From NCBI GenBank assembly GCA_040755755.1, contig JBFLZW010000030.1:144991-208990 (forward strand): a stretch of DNA of 64,000 nucleotides, in the 5' to 3' direction. The position numbers were made by a program, and so were the translations under genes. Below the pieces are notes generated by a model, which saw only the letters and a list, made by a program, of their open reading frames with translations, was not told the origin of the DNA and made no database searches. This document shows positions 44,641-52,773 of the stretch, one piece after another. This DNA comes from a bacterium (lineage in GTDB: Bacteria; SZUA-182; DTGQ01). Each line of letters opens with the position of its first letter. The first letter of the stretch is position 1.

Positions 44641-45299
44641 TAATTATCATGGTATTCTTTATGGGATTGCTCGTGGGCGGCTGCGCCCGGACTCCTTTTC
44701 AACCGGCGTTGTGCCTGCCGGTTAAAGGGCTCGATCCCCGGGCAGTCCGGGAACAGTTTTCCCGGCTGATTCCGGAAAAGTTTCAGCTTGTCAACACCAT
44801 CGTTTTCACCTATGGTCAATACACCTTTTCTGCAATCGGGTATACGGATATCGATAGTCAAAAGAACGCCTTCACCGTGGCCGGTATCAATCCTCTGGGC
44901 GTAAAACTCTTTGAGCTTGCCGGTGACAGTCAGGGGGTCGAGTGCAGGTTTGCTCTCGAAGAGTTTGCCCGTCACGGGAACTTTGCTCAGGCCGTAGCCG
45001 ACGATATCAGGAGGATATATTTTGACCGCCTTCCCTCTCCCGAAGCCAGGGTGCGAAAAAAGAAATACCGGATCATCTTCCGGCAGCCGGGTACAGAAGG
45101 CACTCTGGAGTATGTTTTTGCCGGGGCCGATAACCTGCTGGTTGAAAAGAATTGTTATCAGGAGAATAATCGCCTGTGGAGTATTTCCTATTATGAATAC
45201 CAGCAAAAAGACGGGAAATTCCATCCAACCGGCATTATTCTTAACAATCATCACTATCATTATCGGTTAACTCTCCGATTAAAGGAAATCCGGTCGTGA
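44628..45299 (+). CDS. DUF3261 lipoprotein
   Basis: A 223-residue lipoprotein (lipobox LVGGC, Cys 19) with the DUF3261 type of beta-rich body: FQLVNTIVFTYGQYTFSAIGYTDID and VAGINPLGVKLFELAGD. Proteins of this family sit next to MMPL exporters in APE clusters (ApeN) and are presumed to receive or hold the product at the outer membrane. It overlaps both neighbours, so it is translationally coupled. Confidence 0.82.
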   Translation: MRPLIIIMVFFMGLLVGGCARTPFQPALCLPVKGLDPRAVREQFSRLIPEKFQLVNTIVFTYGQYTFSAIGYTDIDSQKNAFTVAGINPLGVKLFELAGDSQGVECRFALEEFARHGNFAQAVADDIRRIYFDRLPSPEARVRKKKYRIIFRQPGTEGTLEYVFAGADNLLVEKNCYQENNRLWSISYYEYQQKDGKFHPTGIILNNHHYHYRLTLRLKEIRS

Positions 45300-45703
45300 A
45301 TAGACTGAGCGATGAAATTGAACACAGCATGTTTGGCCTGCGGGAGGGCTCCGAAGGCGTTATTGAAGCGCATTTTTCGTTTCCGCCGGAGTTCATCGGT
45401 TTTCAGGGCCACTTTCCCGGAAAGCCCATTCTTCCGGGTGTATGCAAAATTCAGGCAACCCTGCTGATTCTCAAGACCTGGAAAAGGAAAAAGGTTGCTC
45501 TGAAGGAAATCGTTCTGGCAAAGTTTTTTTCTCCCGTTACCTGCGGCCAGGAAGTGGTCTTTACCTGCCGGGAATGTAAGAGCGGTGGCAGCCGGGAAAC
45601 CCTGATAAAGGCCCTGGTAGAGAGTGAAGGGAAAAAAGTTGCCGAGCTGCATCTGAAAGTAGTTATTTCTCCTGAGGAGGGGGGCTCATGCATCGCAGAA
45701 TGA
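45296..45703 (+). CDS. ApeI-like hot-dog 3-hydroxyacyl-ACP dehydratase
   Basis: A 135-residue single hot-dog domain with FQGHFPGKPILPGVCKIQ. The catalytic His is His39. At the position where FabZ has its catalytic Glu (14 residues on) there is Gln53, so the acidic partner appears to be missing. It would dehydrate beta-hydroxyacyl-ACP, perhaps only together with another subunit such as the hot-dog domain of 40078-41568, which keeps the Glu but lacks the His. Confidence 0.8.
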   Translation: MNRLSDEIEHSMFGLREGSEGVIEAHFSFPPEFIGFQGHFPGKPILPGVCKIQATLLILKTWKRKKVALKEIVLAKFFSPVTCGQEVVFTCRECKSGGSRETLIKALVESEGKKVAELHLKVVISPEEGGSCIAE

Positions 45704-46170
45704 AATGCTATTTCGAGCGTGTTGCCGGAGCACCTGACCCTCTGGTGTTTCGCCTGAAAAGACGGGTGAGGTTCAGCGAGGTTGACGTTATGGGGATAAG
45801 CTGGCACGGGAGATACCCGGTGTACTTCGAGGAAGGATCGGCTGAGCTTGGCAGGCGCTGCGGCCTTTCCTATCAGGATTTCTATGAGGCAAACATCCGG
45901 GCCCCGATTGTGCAATTGCATATCGATTATCACCGCCCCCTGTACCTCGATGAGGAATTTACCATCGTGGCCTCGTACCTGTGGAGCGAAGGTGCCCGGC
46001 TGAATACTGAATACTCGCTGATCAAACAGGAGGGGAGCGTCGCTGCAAGCGGCTATACCGTCCAGATGTTTATCGACAGCGTCAGCCAGGAGCCGTATCT
46101 CATTTCCCCGGACCTTCTTGAGCGGTTCCGCAGACGATGGCAGGCAGGAGAATTTGCATGCCTCACCTGA
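45688..46170 (+). CDS. 4HBT/YbgC-like acyl thioesterase
   Basis: A 160-residue hot-dog thioesterase: RRVRFSEVDVMGISWHGRYPVYFEEGSAEL matches the YbgC/4-hydroxybenzoyl-CoA thioesterase start, with the acidic residue in EVDVMG. The C-terminus is short and basic. It corresponds to ApeK and may release or proof-read chains from ACP. It overlaps the genes on both sides. Confidence 0.85.
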   Translation: MHRRMKCYFERVAGAPDPLVFRLKRRVRFSEVDVMGISWHGRYPVYFEEGSAELGRRCGLSYQDFYEANIRAPIVQLHIDYHRPLYLDEEFTIVASYLWSEGARLNTEYSLIKQEGSVAASGYTVQMFIDSVSQEPYLISPDLLERFRRRWQAGEFACLT

Positions 46171-47291
46171 AAGCACTGGCCGTGGCCAGTGATCTGGTCA
46201 CTCCCTACGGATGGGGCATTGAAGCCTGCTGGCAGGGGCTTTTGTCCGGCAAGACCGCCATCCGGCCCCTGGAACGCTTTTCCACCGGGCACTTATTGAC
46301 CGGCAAAGCAGCCACCATACCGGGCCTGAAGGTAATAAGCCCGGATGAATCACTGGTAATGCAGATGCTGACTCCTCTTCTGAGAAAGGCATCCGGCCTT
46401 ATTCCTGCGGACGCTCTGGTGATACTGGCAACCACCACCGGAGAGATAGACTTTCTGGAACGGTCGGTTATCGAGGGAAGGGCATCGGCCGGGGAGAGCC
46501 GTTTGGATTGCCTGCTCGGTAAAGTGGTGCAATTGGCCGGATCAGCCAGACCGGGAATAATCATTTCGGCAGCCTGTGTTTCGTCGAGTACCGCCATTGC
46601 CCGGGCAGCCTCCCAGATCCGGGATGGTGTGGATGATTGCCTGCTCGTTGTGGCCTGTGACAGTGTGAGTGAGTTTGTCATGGCCGGGTTCTCCACCCTG
46701 ATGGCCCTGGACAAAGACATGGCCCGGCCCTTTGACCAAAACAGAGGAGGCTTGAGCCTCGGTGAGGCAGCCGGATTTATCTTACTGATGAGCGAAGAGC
46801 GGGCCATGCGGGAAAACCGGCCGGTTATCGGAGAAATCGCCGGTTGGGGATTGACCAGTGATGCCAACCATATGACCGGACCTTCGCGGGATGGCCGCGG
46901 GCTGGCCCTGGCTGTTGAAAAAGCCCTCCGGTCAGCCGGGCTCCCTGACGATAGTGTGGGATCCATAGCTGCACATGGTACGGGAACGGTGTATAATGAC
47001 GCTATGGAGATGAAAGCCTTCAAAAGGATTTTTACAAATCAGGCCATTCCGACTTACTCCATCAAAGGCGGAACAGGACATACCCTGGGAGCCGCAGGTC
47101 TGGTGGAAGCGATTGTCGCATTTCGGTCCTTGCAGGAAAAGGTTATCCCCCCTACGGTAAATATGCGCTGCGTCGATGAAGAAGCCAAAGGCTGGGTTTC
47201 CCCGCAGCCGCAGCCGTTCAACGGGCAGGTAACGGTTTCCACCAACTCCGGATTCGGAGGCTTGAATGCCGCCCTGGTGCTTAAAGTATAA
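46158..47291 (+). CDS. Beta-ketoacyl synthase (ApeO-like)
   Basis: A 377-residue condensing enzyme with Cys140 (SAACVSSSTA), His273 (AAHGTGT) and His308 (GGTGHTLGAAG), so it should be active. It is shorter than FabF (about 410) and more diverged. ATG 46158 has a GGCAGGAG site; a start at 46137 is also open. It is the last gene of the first operon segment. After it the AAA/PIN module interrupts the cluster. Confidence 0.88.
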   Translation: MPHLKALAVASDLVTPYGWGIEACWQGLLSGKTAIRPLERFSTGHLLTGKAATIPGLKVISPDESLVMQMLTPLLRKASGLIPADALVILATTTGEIDFLERSVIEGRASAGESRLDCLLGKVVQLAGSARPGIIISAACVSSSTAIARAASQIRDGVDDCLLVVACDSVSEFVMAGFSTLMALDKDMARPFDQNRGGLSLGEAAGFILLMSEERAMRENRPVIGEIAGWGLTSDANHMTGPSRDGRGLALAVEKALRSAGLPDDSVGSIAAHGTGTVYNDAMEMKAFKRIFTNQAIPTYSIKGGTGHTLGAAGLVEAIVAFRSLQEKVIPPTVNMRCVDEEAKGWVSPQPQPFNGQVTVSTNSGFGGLNAALVLKV

Positions 47292-47342
47292 TGTGAAGTG
47301 ATATAAATTAACGGAGTAAGAATGGAGTAACATGGAGTAACC

Positions 47343-48608
47343 ATGATTAAGGAACTGAGGTTAATAAACTGGAAAAGCTTCGAAGACGCAACACTTCACA
47401 TCGATCCGCTCACTGTCATTATCGGGGCTAACGCAAGCGGAAAATCCAATGCCCTTGACGCTCTTCTGTTTCTTCAGCGGATAGCCTTTGGCCGCTCCAT
47501 TACGGCGACAATCGCTGGAGATACCGAATTGTCCAATATTCGAGGTGGCATTGAGTGGGTGGTTAGAAAACCGGAAACAAGTTTTGGTCTGGAAGTTCTG
47601 GTTCAAGACCCAAGGCAAGAAACAATCGAATACCGGTACACGATCAAGATTGCCGCCAATAGCGTGCGTGCAGAGTTGGCAAGCGAGTCGCTCGTGCGAA
47701 TGAAATATAGACCTTACAGCTCAACACCAATTGAACAGAAACTCTATTACACAAACCTGGAAGACACTTCCGCTGCGGCCATTCCAACCTACTTTTCTTC
47801 TGGAAAACAGGGGAGAGGAAAGCGGATCGATCTGAACCGGGCTTATAGCATTCTCAGCCAGATGGAAACACAGAGCTTTCGCAAAGAGGTGTCTGAAGGA
47901 GCACGACTGGTTCAGGAAAATTTTCAGCGCATCTTCATTTTAGATCCCATTCCGAGTCACATGCGCAACTACTCGCCCTTTTCCGACAAGCTCAAGTCTG
48001 ATGGCGCAAACATTGCCGGTGTACTTGCGGCCCTCCCGAAAGAGCGGAAGGAAGAAGTGGAAGTCATCCTGACCAGCTACCTGAAACAAATGCCTGAGCG
48101 GGATATCAAACGGGTCTGGACAGAACCTGTCGGCAAATTTGAGACCGACGCCATGCTTTATTGTGAGGAAGGATGGCCGGGTTCCAGAGAACAAGATACT
48201 GTTGACGCCAGGGGCATGTCCGACGGGACATTGCGCTATCTGGCTATCATCACTGCTTTGCTGACTCGTGAAGAAAATAGCTTGCTGGTCGTAGAGGAAG
48301 TAGATAACGGACTGCATCCGTCGCGTGCCCATATCCTGGTGAAAATGCTTCAAGAGCTGGGGAATCAGCGAAACATCGATGTTATTGTAACCACGCATAA
48401 CCCGGCACTGCTGGATGCGTTGGGCAACCGTATGGTGCCGTTTATTACGGTAGCTCACCGCGATATGTCTACCGGTGCCAGCACATTCACCCTGCTGGAA
48501 GAAATCGAGCAACTTCCAAAATTAATGGCTTCAGGTACTATCGGTAGACTCACCACGGAAGGTAAGATCGAGGCTGCCCTGAAAAGCGCAGGAAGAAGGG
48601 GCAGGTGA
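47343..48608 (+). CDS. AAA family ATPase (AAA_21/OLD-like, ABC-type)
   Basis: A 421-residue cytoplasmic ATPase starting IKELRLINWKSFEDATLHID, with Walker A GANASGKSNALDAL (about 29-42), an ABC-like signature region DARGMSDGTLRYLAI, Walker B LLVVEEVDNGLHPSRA and a following VTTHNPALLDAL. Such RecF/Smc-like ATPases form many anti-phage and conflict systems with a nuclease partner. The next gene is a PIN-like nuclease immediately after the stop. The start is preceded by tandem atggagtaac units. It is not part of any lipid pathway I know and looks like an insertion. Confidence 0.85.
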   Translation: MIKELRLINWKSFEDATLHIDPLTVIIGANASGKSNALDALLFLQRIAFGRSITATIAGDTELSNIRGGIEWVVRKPETSFGLEVLVQDPRQETIEYRYTIKIAANSVRAELASESLVRMKYRPYSSTPIEQKLYYTNLEDTSAAAIPTYFSSGKQGRGKRIDLNRAYSILSQMETQSFRKEVSEGARLVQENFQRIFILDPIPSHMRNYSPFSDKLKSDGANIAGVLAALPKERKEEVEVILTSYLKQMPERDIKRVWTEPVGKFETDAMLYCEEGWPGSREQDTVDARGMSDGTLRYLAIITALLTREENSLLVVEEVDNGLHPSRAHILVKMLQELGNQRNIDVIVTTHNPALLDALGNRMVPFITVAHRDMSTGASTFTLLEEIEQLPKLMASGTIGRLTTEGKIEAALKSAGRRGR

Positions 48609-49121
48609 ATGAAAAAAGTGCTGATTATCGATACCAGCGTTCTTTGCGTCTGGCTGCGGGTGCCGGGTATGGAATCTTGTGGACCTGATGAAGACCAATG
48701 GGATTGGGATCGTGTTGAGAAAAAAATCGACGATGAAAACCAGAACCATTCGATTTTTGTTTTGCCGCTGGCAACTATTATCGAAACCGGCAACCATATC
48801 AGTCGGGCAAAGCATAACCGCAGAGAGTGCGGGGTAGTGCTGGCCGATCTCATGAGCAAAAGTGCAGACCAGAAATCTCCCTGGGCGGCGTTTTCCGATC
48901 AAGCCGCACTTTGGACTTCTGATAAGCTTAAAGAGCTGGCGAATACTTGGCCTGATCTGGCTGCCCAAAAACTTTCTCTTGGGGACGTTACAATAAAAGA
49001 TGTGGCGGAATACTATGCCCAAAGTGGGTATGAAGTAGAAATCCTGACTGGGGACAAGGGGCTTAAGGCATATCAGCCGATAGCAAAAGCTATGGTTCCT
49101 CGACGAAGGCAAAAACGGTGA
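48609..49121 (+). CDS. PIN-like nuclease domain protein
   Basis: A 170-residue protein with the PIN pattern: VLIIDTSVLCVWL (first acidic residue) at the start, an acidic central region, and EVEILTGDKGLKAYQP (late Asp) near the C-terminus. It begins right after the stop of the ATPase gene, so the two surely work together. The likely role is an RNA or DNA nuclease controlled by the ATPase, as in defence modules. I cannot assign it to a named system. Confidence 0.72.
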   Translation: MKKVLIIDTSVLCVWLRVPGMESCGPDEDQWDWDRVEKKIDDENQNHSIFVLPLATIIETGNHISRAKHNRRECGVVLADLMSKSADQKSPWAAFSDQAALWTSDKLKELANTWPDLAAQKLSLGDVTIKDVAEYYAQSGYEVEILTGDKGLKAYQPIAKAMVPRRRQKR

Positions 49122-49185
49122 GGGAGAGAGGGATGCAGTGTGGGTGGGTGCGTATTAATCATGGATACCAGGGGTTTTTATATAA

Positions 49186-49263
49186 GGGAAAAAACAATTA
49201 ATTCAAACTCTCGAAAAGGTTGCATTGGCTTTAGGCAAGAGGTTGAAAATAGAGTTAACATAA
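49186..49263 (+). pseudogene. C-terminal remnant of an XRE/HigA-type antitoxin
   Basis: A short open stretch ending TAA at 49261 reads QTLEKVALALGKRLKIELT. This is the common C-terminus of helix-turn-helix antitoxins (TLxxIAxALGKxLxIxL). There is no start codon or helix-turn-helix part before it; a stop lies at 49183-49185. It therefore looks like a scar left by a toxin-antitoxin module next to the AAA/PIN genes. Confidence 0.45.
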
Positions 49264-49318
49264 ACAGGTAAAATATCCCCCATTTCTCTCGATCGAGAGG
49301 AGGACGGTAACAACCATC

Positions 49319-49362
49319 ACCCCCACCCAGCATCCCCCCTCAAGGGGGAGGGAGAAGAGTGG
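49319..49362. repeat. Family A G/C-run hairpin repeat, copy 3
   Basis: C-run followed by a complementary G-run (tcccccctcaagggggagg core). A separate perfect 14-base palindrome, ctctcgatcgagag, lies just upstream at 49286-49299. Both sit between the PIN/antitoxin remnant and the ApeC-like gene, at the likely right edge of the inserted segment. Confidence 0.6.
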
Positions 49363-49431
49363 ATGTCTTTCCTCAAGGGGGATAATGGATGCTCCTATAC
49401 AAGACGAAGAAGAATCGGCGAACGAGCAGTC

Positions 49432-50100
49432 ATGATTGACATTCCCGGTATCGGCTGGATTACAGCGAAAGAATACGGCTGCGTGGCCCAAAATATAAGC
49501 CGGACGCTCCCTCCAATGAAATCGATACACGGCCAGTTGTCGAATGAGGGCATATTTTTGTATCCGGTAAAATATTTTGGCAGATTCGACGCGGTTTCCA
49601 AAATGACGTGCTGTGCCATAGCCCTGGCTCTGCATGATGCCGGATTGGTCTATTCCGAAGATCGGAAGCAGGACATGGGCATTGTCGGGACCAATGAGCG
49701 GGGCTCCCTGGAATCGAACATCAGCTATTTCCAGGATTACGTAGAATCAGGCAGGACATTGGCACGGGGAAATCTCTTTCTCTATACCCTCTCCTCAAGC
49801 CCGTTAGCTGAAGCAGCAATCTATTTTGGCTGTCAGGGGCCGGTATTGTACCTGGGCTTTCAGCGCCAGGATATCTCTTCGCTGCTGTCGTGTGCAGGGC
49901 ACATGCTCTGCAGTGAAGGAGTTTCAGGGATGCTGGCAGTAGCGGCGGATGAAGAAGAGGCTGTCTGTTTTTGTATGCAGCCAAAAGAAGCGGATCCGAT
50001 GAGAAGGGGGTTCGGATTTGAGAACATCAAGGATATAGTAGAAAAAACAACCAATATAAATCAAGTAATAGATAGAGCACGGTGGCTTTCCCGCTCATGA
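49432..50100 (+). CDS. ApeC-like ketosynthase N-terminal-domain protein (no catalytic Cys)
   Basis: A 222-residue protein resembling only the N-terminal half of a ketosynthase (Ketoacyl-synt_2 type, PF13723): DAVSKMTCCAIALALHDAGL, MGIVGTNERGSLESN, LFLYTLSSSPLAEAAIYFGCQGP. At the place where the catalytic Cys should follow (GFQRQDISSLLSCAGHM) there is no nucleophile motif and no C-terminal half with the histidines. ApeC of APE clusters has this layout and is thought to pair with a ketosynthase as a chain-length-factor-like partner. ATG 49432 starts MIDIPGIGWI; a longer frame from 49363 runs into the repeat. Confidence 0.75.
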   Translation: MIDIPGIGWITAKEYGCVAQNISRTLPPMKSIHGQLSNEGIFLYPVKYFGRFDAVSKMTCCAIALALHDAGLVYSEDRKQDMGIVGTNERGSLESNISYFQDYVESGRTLARGNLFLYTLSSSPLAEAAIYFGCQGPVLYLGFQRQDISSLLSCAGHMLCSEGVSGMLAVAADEEEAVCFCMQPKEADPMRRGFGFENIKDIVEKTTNINQVIDRARWLSRS

Positions 50101-50131
50101 AATCTATACTATAACGGCAGGTAGGAACAGA

Positions 50132-51409
50132 GTGAAAATAAAGCTGATTTATCCGAAATGGCCAAAATTAAGCAACCAGACGGAGTTTAATTTACCGCCT
50201 CATGGGCCGGTGTGTCTGGCGGCGGCAGTGAGTGATGACATAGAGATTTCCTTTTGTGACGAACATGTGGAACCCCTGGATTACACCGATAACGATGCAG
50301 ACCTGATAGCCCTGTCTGTCATGCTGACCTGTCAGATCCCCCGCGCTTTCGAGATAGCTGACTGGTACCGTGCGCAGGGCAGGCCGGTTATCTTTGGCGG
50401 CATTGCTGCCATGCTTCATTCCGAGGAAGCAATCTCCCATGCCGATGCTGTCTTCTTAGGTGAGGCAGAGGGTCATTTTAACCAGGTGATTGAAGATTTC
50501 CGTCGCGGCGAGTTGAAAAAGGTGTATGATTTTCTCTCGGATCACCCTGATACGGCATTGATAGGAACTGCCCGGCGCGATATTCTGAAACGGGAGCGGT
50601 ATAATTTCCGGGGCATCCAGATGGTTGACCTGGTACATGCCTCGCGGGGATGCCGGTTTAATTGCTTTCCCTGCTGCACGCCGTATCTGGGTGGCCGGAA
50701 ATTCAGGCCGCGCCCTCTTGAGGCCGTGGTCAGGGAATTAGAAAGTATCGATAACAACCGTTTGTTCTTTGTTGATAATTCGCTGGCCCAGGATGACGAA
50801 TGGGAAAAGGCCCTGTTCAAGGCCATTGCACCCTTGCGGAAGAAATGGATATCTCACCCGATCAAGGACGACGATGAAATCCTGGATCTGGCCGTACAGG
50901 CTGGCTGCTGGTATGTGTATCAGGCCATTGTGGATACCTCGGACCACATTCGCCGGAGAGTCCAGCGATTGAAAGAGCGCGGGATCGGAGTCGAGGGAAC
51001 GATTATCCTGGGGCTGGATTCCCATGACGAAGATTCCATTAAGCGTCTGGTGGATTTTCTCCTCGAGATCAATCTGGACCTGGCCGAATTCACTATTCTT
51101 ACTCCCTTTCCCCATACTCCGATCAGGGATCAGTTAGCAAGGGAAAACAGGATACTCCACAATGACTGGAGCCGGTACACTACCGGGGAGGTCGTCTTTC
51201 AACCGGCCAGAATGAGCATCAGCTCACTCCAGCGCATGTATGAATATGCCTGGGAGACTTTTTACAGCAACGTAAGCCAGGAAATGCAGATGGCGAAATT
51301 ATTCCTGAAGGTCATCGAAAAAGAAAAACTCGATGGAACCTATAAGCGGGTCCCGTTGAGCTCCAATCGCTCGTGGTCTTCATCCGGGAGGGAAAACGCA
51401 AGATCATGA
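50132..51409 (+). CDS. B12-binding-domain radical-SAM protein (BchE-like), first copy
   Basis: A 425-residue class B radical-SAM protein. The N-terminal cobalamin-type Rossmann domain (about 1-135) contains FCDEHVEPLD and RPVIFGGIAAM. The radical-SAM core has Cys174-x3-Cys178-x2-Cys181 (GCRFNCFPC), followed by an extra Cys. The C-terminal part ends in a 100-residue helical region. Related enzymes carry out methylations or ring-forming oxidations on unactivated carbons. The stop overlaps the start of the second copy (ATGA), so the pair is coupled. Confidence 0.88.
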   Translation: MKIKLIYPKWPKLSNQTEFNLPPHGPVCLAAAVSDDIEISFCDEHVEPLDYTDNDADLIALSVMLTCQIPRAFEIADWYRAQGRPVIFGGIAAMLHSEEAISHADAVFLGEAEGHFNQVIEDFRRGELKKVYDFLSDHPDTALIGTARRDILKRERYNFRGIQMVDLVHASRGCRFNCFPCCTPYLGGRKFRPRPLEAVVRELESIDNNRLFFVDNSLAQDDEWEKALFKAIAPLRKKWISHPIKDDDEILDLAVQAGCWYVYQAIVDTSDHIRRRVQRLKERGIGVEGTIILGLDSHDEDSIKRLVDFLLEINLDLAEFTILTPFPHTPIRDQLARENRILHNDWSRYTTGEVVFQPARMSISSLQRMYEYAWETFYSNVSQEMQMAKLFLKVIEKEKLDGTYKRVPLSSNRSWSSSGRENARS

Positions 51410-52773
51410 AGATACTGCTTGTTTCATCGAATGTTGCCGAAACACCCTATCCTGTCTATCCTCTCGGATTGAGCATGATCGCGGCAGCTCTCAGGAAGGC
51501 CGGGCATGGGGTGCGCCAGTTCGACTTTCTCCAGAATGGCCAGTCACTGGATGCCCTGGCCAATGCCATAGGTGATTATTCTCCTGATCTCATCGGCATA
51601 TCGATCCGCAATATCGATAATGTAAATCTTCTGCATGAACAAAGGTACATCAGCATTGTCAAGGGCATTGTCCACAGCATCCGCCAGCAGACCGATGCCC
51701 CCATCCTGCTTGGAGGCGCAGGTTTTTCCCTTCTGCCGCAGGAGATTCTCTCTGAAGCAGGCGCAGATTATGGGATTATCGGCGAAGGGGAATCCCTGGC
51801 AGTTGATTTCGTGAATAAAATCGCTCAGGGGATATACCCCAAGGATCGGCTTTTACGGTCCCCGTCCAGCCTGCGGGGAGAAGATATCCCTTCCGCCGAT
51901 TACGATTCCGGTCTTATGGGATTTTACTCTCAGAGCGGCTCCATGGCTGGTGTCCAGACGAAACGGGGATGCTCACACAAATGTGTGTACTGCTCGTATC
52001 CTTTCCTGGAGGGATCGGTGATCCGCTGCCGTGATCCGAAGGCAGTGGTAGACGATATCCAGACCTTGATAAATGAGCATAAGATCCGGTACATCTTCTT
52101 CACTGATTCGGCCTTTAATGATCCCCAGAAACATTACCTTTCGGTGATCCGGGAGATGGAGAAAAGAAGGGTTTCTATTCCCTGGACCGCCTTTTTTACC
52201 CCGAAGGGGATGGATGAGGAGGATGTAGCCCTGATGAAACAGACCGGGCTCAGGGCAGCGGAAATCGGAGCTGACGCGGCTTCGGACACTACCCTGCGAA
52301 TGCTTGGCAAGTCCTTCTTATTTAACGACATTGTAGCCTGCAACGATCTGTTTGCCCGGCACGGGGTAGCTACCGCCCACTACTTCATGTTCGGCTGTCC
52401 CGGTGAAACCAAAGAGACAGTCAGGGAAGGGATCGAGAACATCAAGAGCCTGCAAGGGACGGTTTCCTTTATTTTCATGGGCATCCGCATCCTTCCTGAT
52501 ACGGCGCTTGCCGATAGAGCCCGCAGGGAGGGTTTGCTCGCTGCCGGGCAGAACCTGCTCGAACCGCTCTATTACCTTGCTCCGGGGATCGAGAGAAAGT
52601 GGCTGGAAGAGACCCTGACCCGTGCTTTTTCCGGCCTCCGGCACTGCATCTTTCCTCCTGACTCCCTTGACGCCACGGTACATTTCCTTCATCAAATGGG
52701 TCATGTCGGATCGCTCTGGGATATGCTGATTCCGGGTAAGGACCGGACATACCGAAGGAGACATGGAAAATAA
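51406..52773 (+). CDS. B12-binding-domain radical-SAM protein, second copy
   Basis: A 455-residue class B radical-SAM protein. The B12-type domain starts MKILLVSSNVAETPYPVYPLG and contains PILLGGAGFSLLPQEIL and IGEGE; the core motif is Cys189-x3-Cys193-x2-Cys196 (GCSHKCVYC). It is not a close duplicate of its neighbour: lengths and inserts differ, so each probably has its own substrate position. ATG 51406 overlaps the previous stop. The stop overlaps the glycosyltransferase start by 11 bases. Confidence 0.88.
   Translation: MKILLVSSNVAETPYPVYPLGLSMIAAALRKAGHGVRQFDFLQNGQSLDALANAIGDYSPDLIGISIRNIDNVNLLHEQRYISIVKGIVHSIRQQTDAPILLGGAGFSLLPQEILSEAGADYGIIGEGESLAVDFVNKIAQGIYPKDRLLRSPSSLRGEDIPSADYDSGLMGFYSQSGSMAGVQTKRGCSHKCVYCSYPFLEGSVIRCRDPKAVVDDIQTLINEHKIRYIFFTDSAFNDPQKHYLSVIREMEKRRVSIPWTAFFTPKGMDEEDVALMKQTGLRAAEIGADAASDTTLRMLGKSFLFNDIVACNDLFARHGVATAHYFMFGCPGETKETVREGIENIKSLQGTVSFIFMGIRILPDTALADRARREGLLAAGQNLLEPLYYLAPGIERKWLEETLTRAFSGLRHCIFPPDSLDATVHFLHQMGHVGSLWDMLIPGKDRTYRRRHGK

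Noticed and set aside
47343..49121. ATPase pair considered as PARIS (AriA/AriB)
   Set aside because: The second protein shows PIN-like acidic motifs rather than the TOPRIM features expected of AriB.
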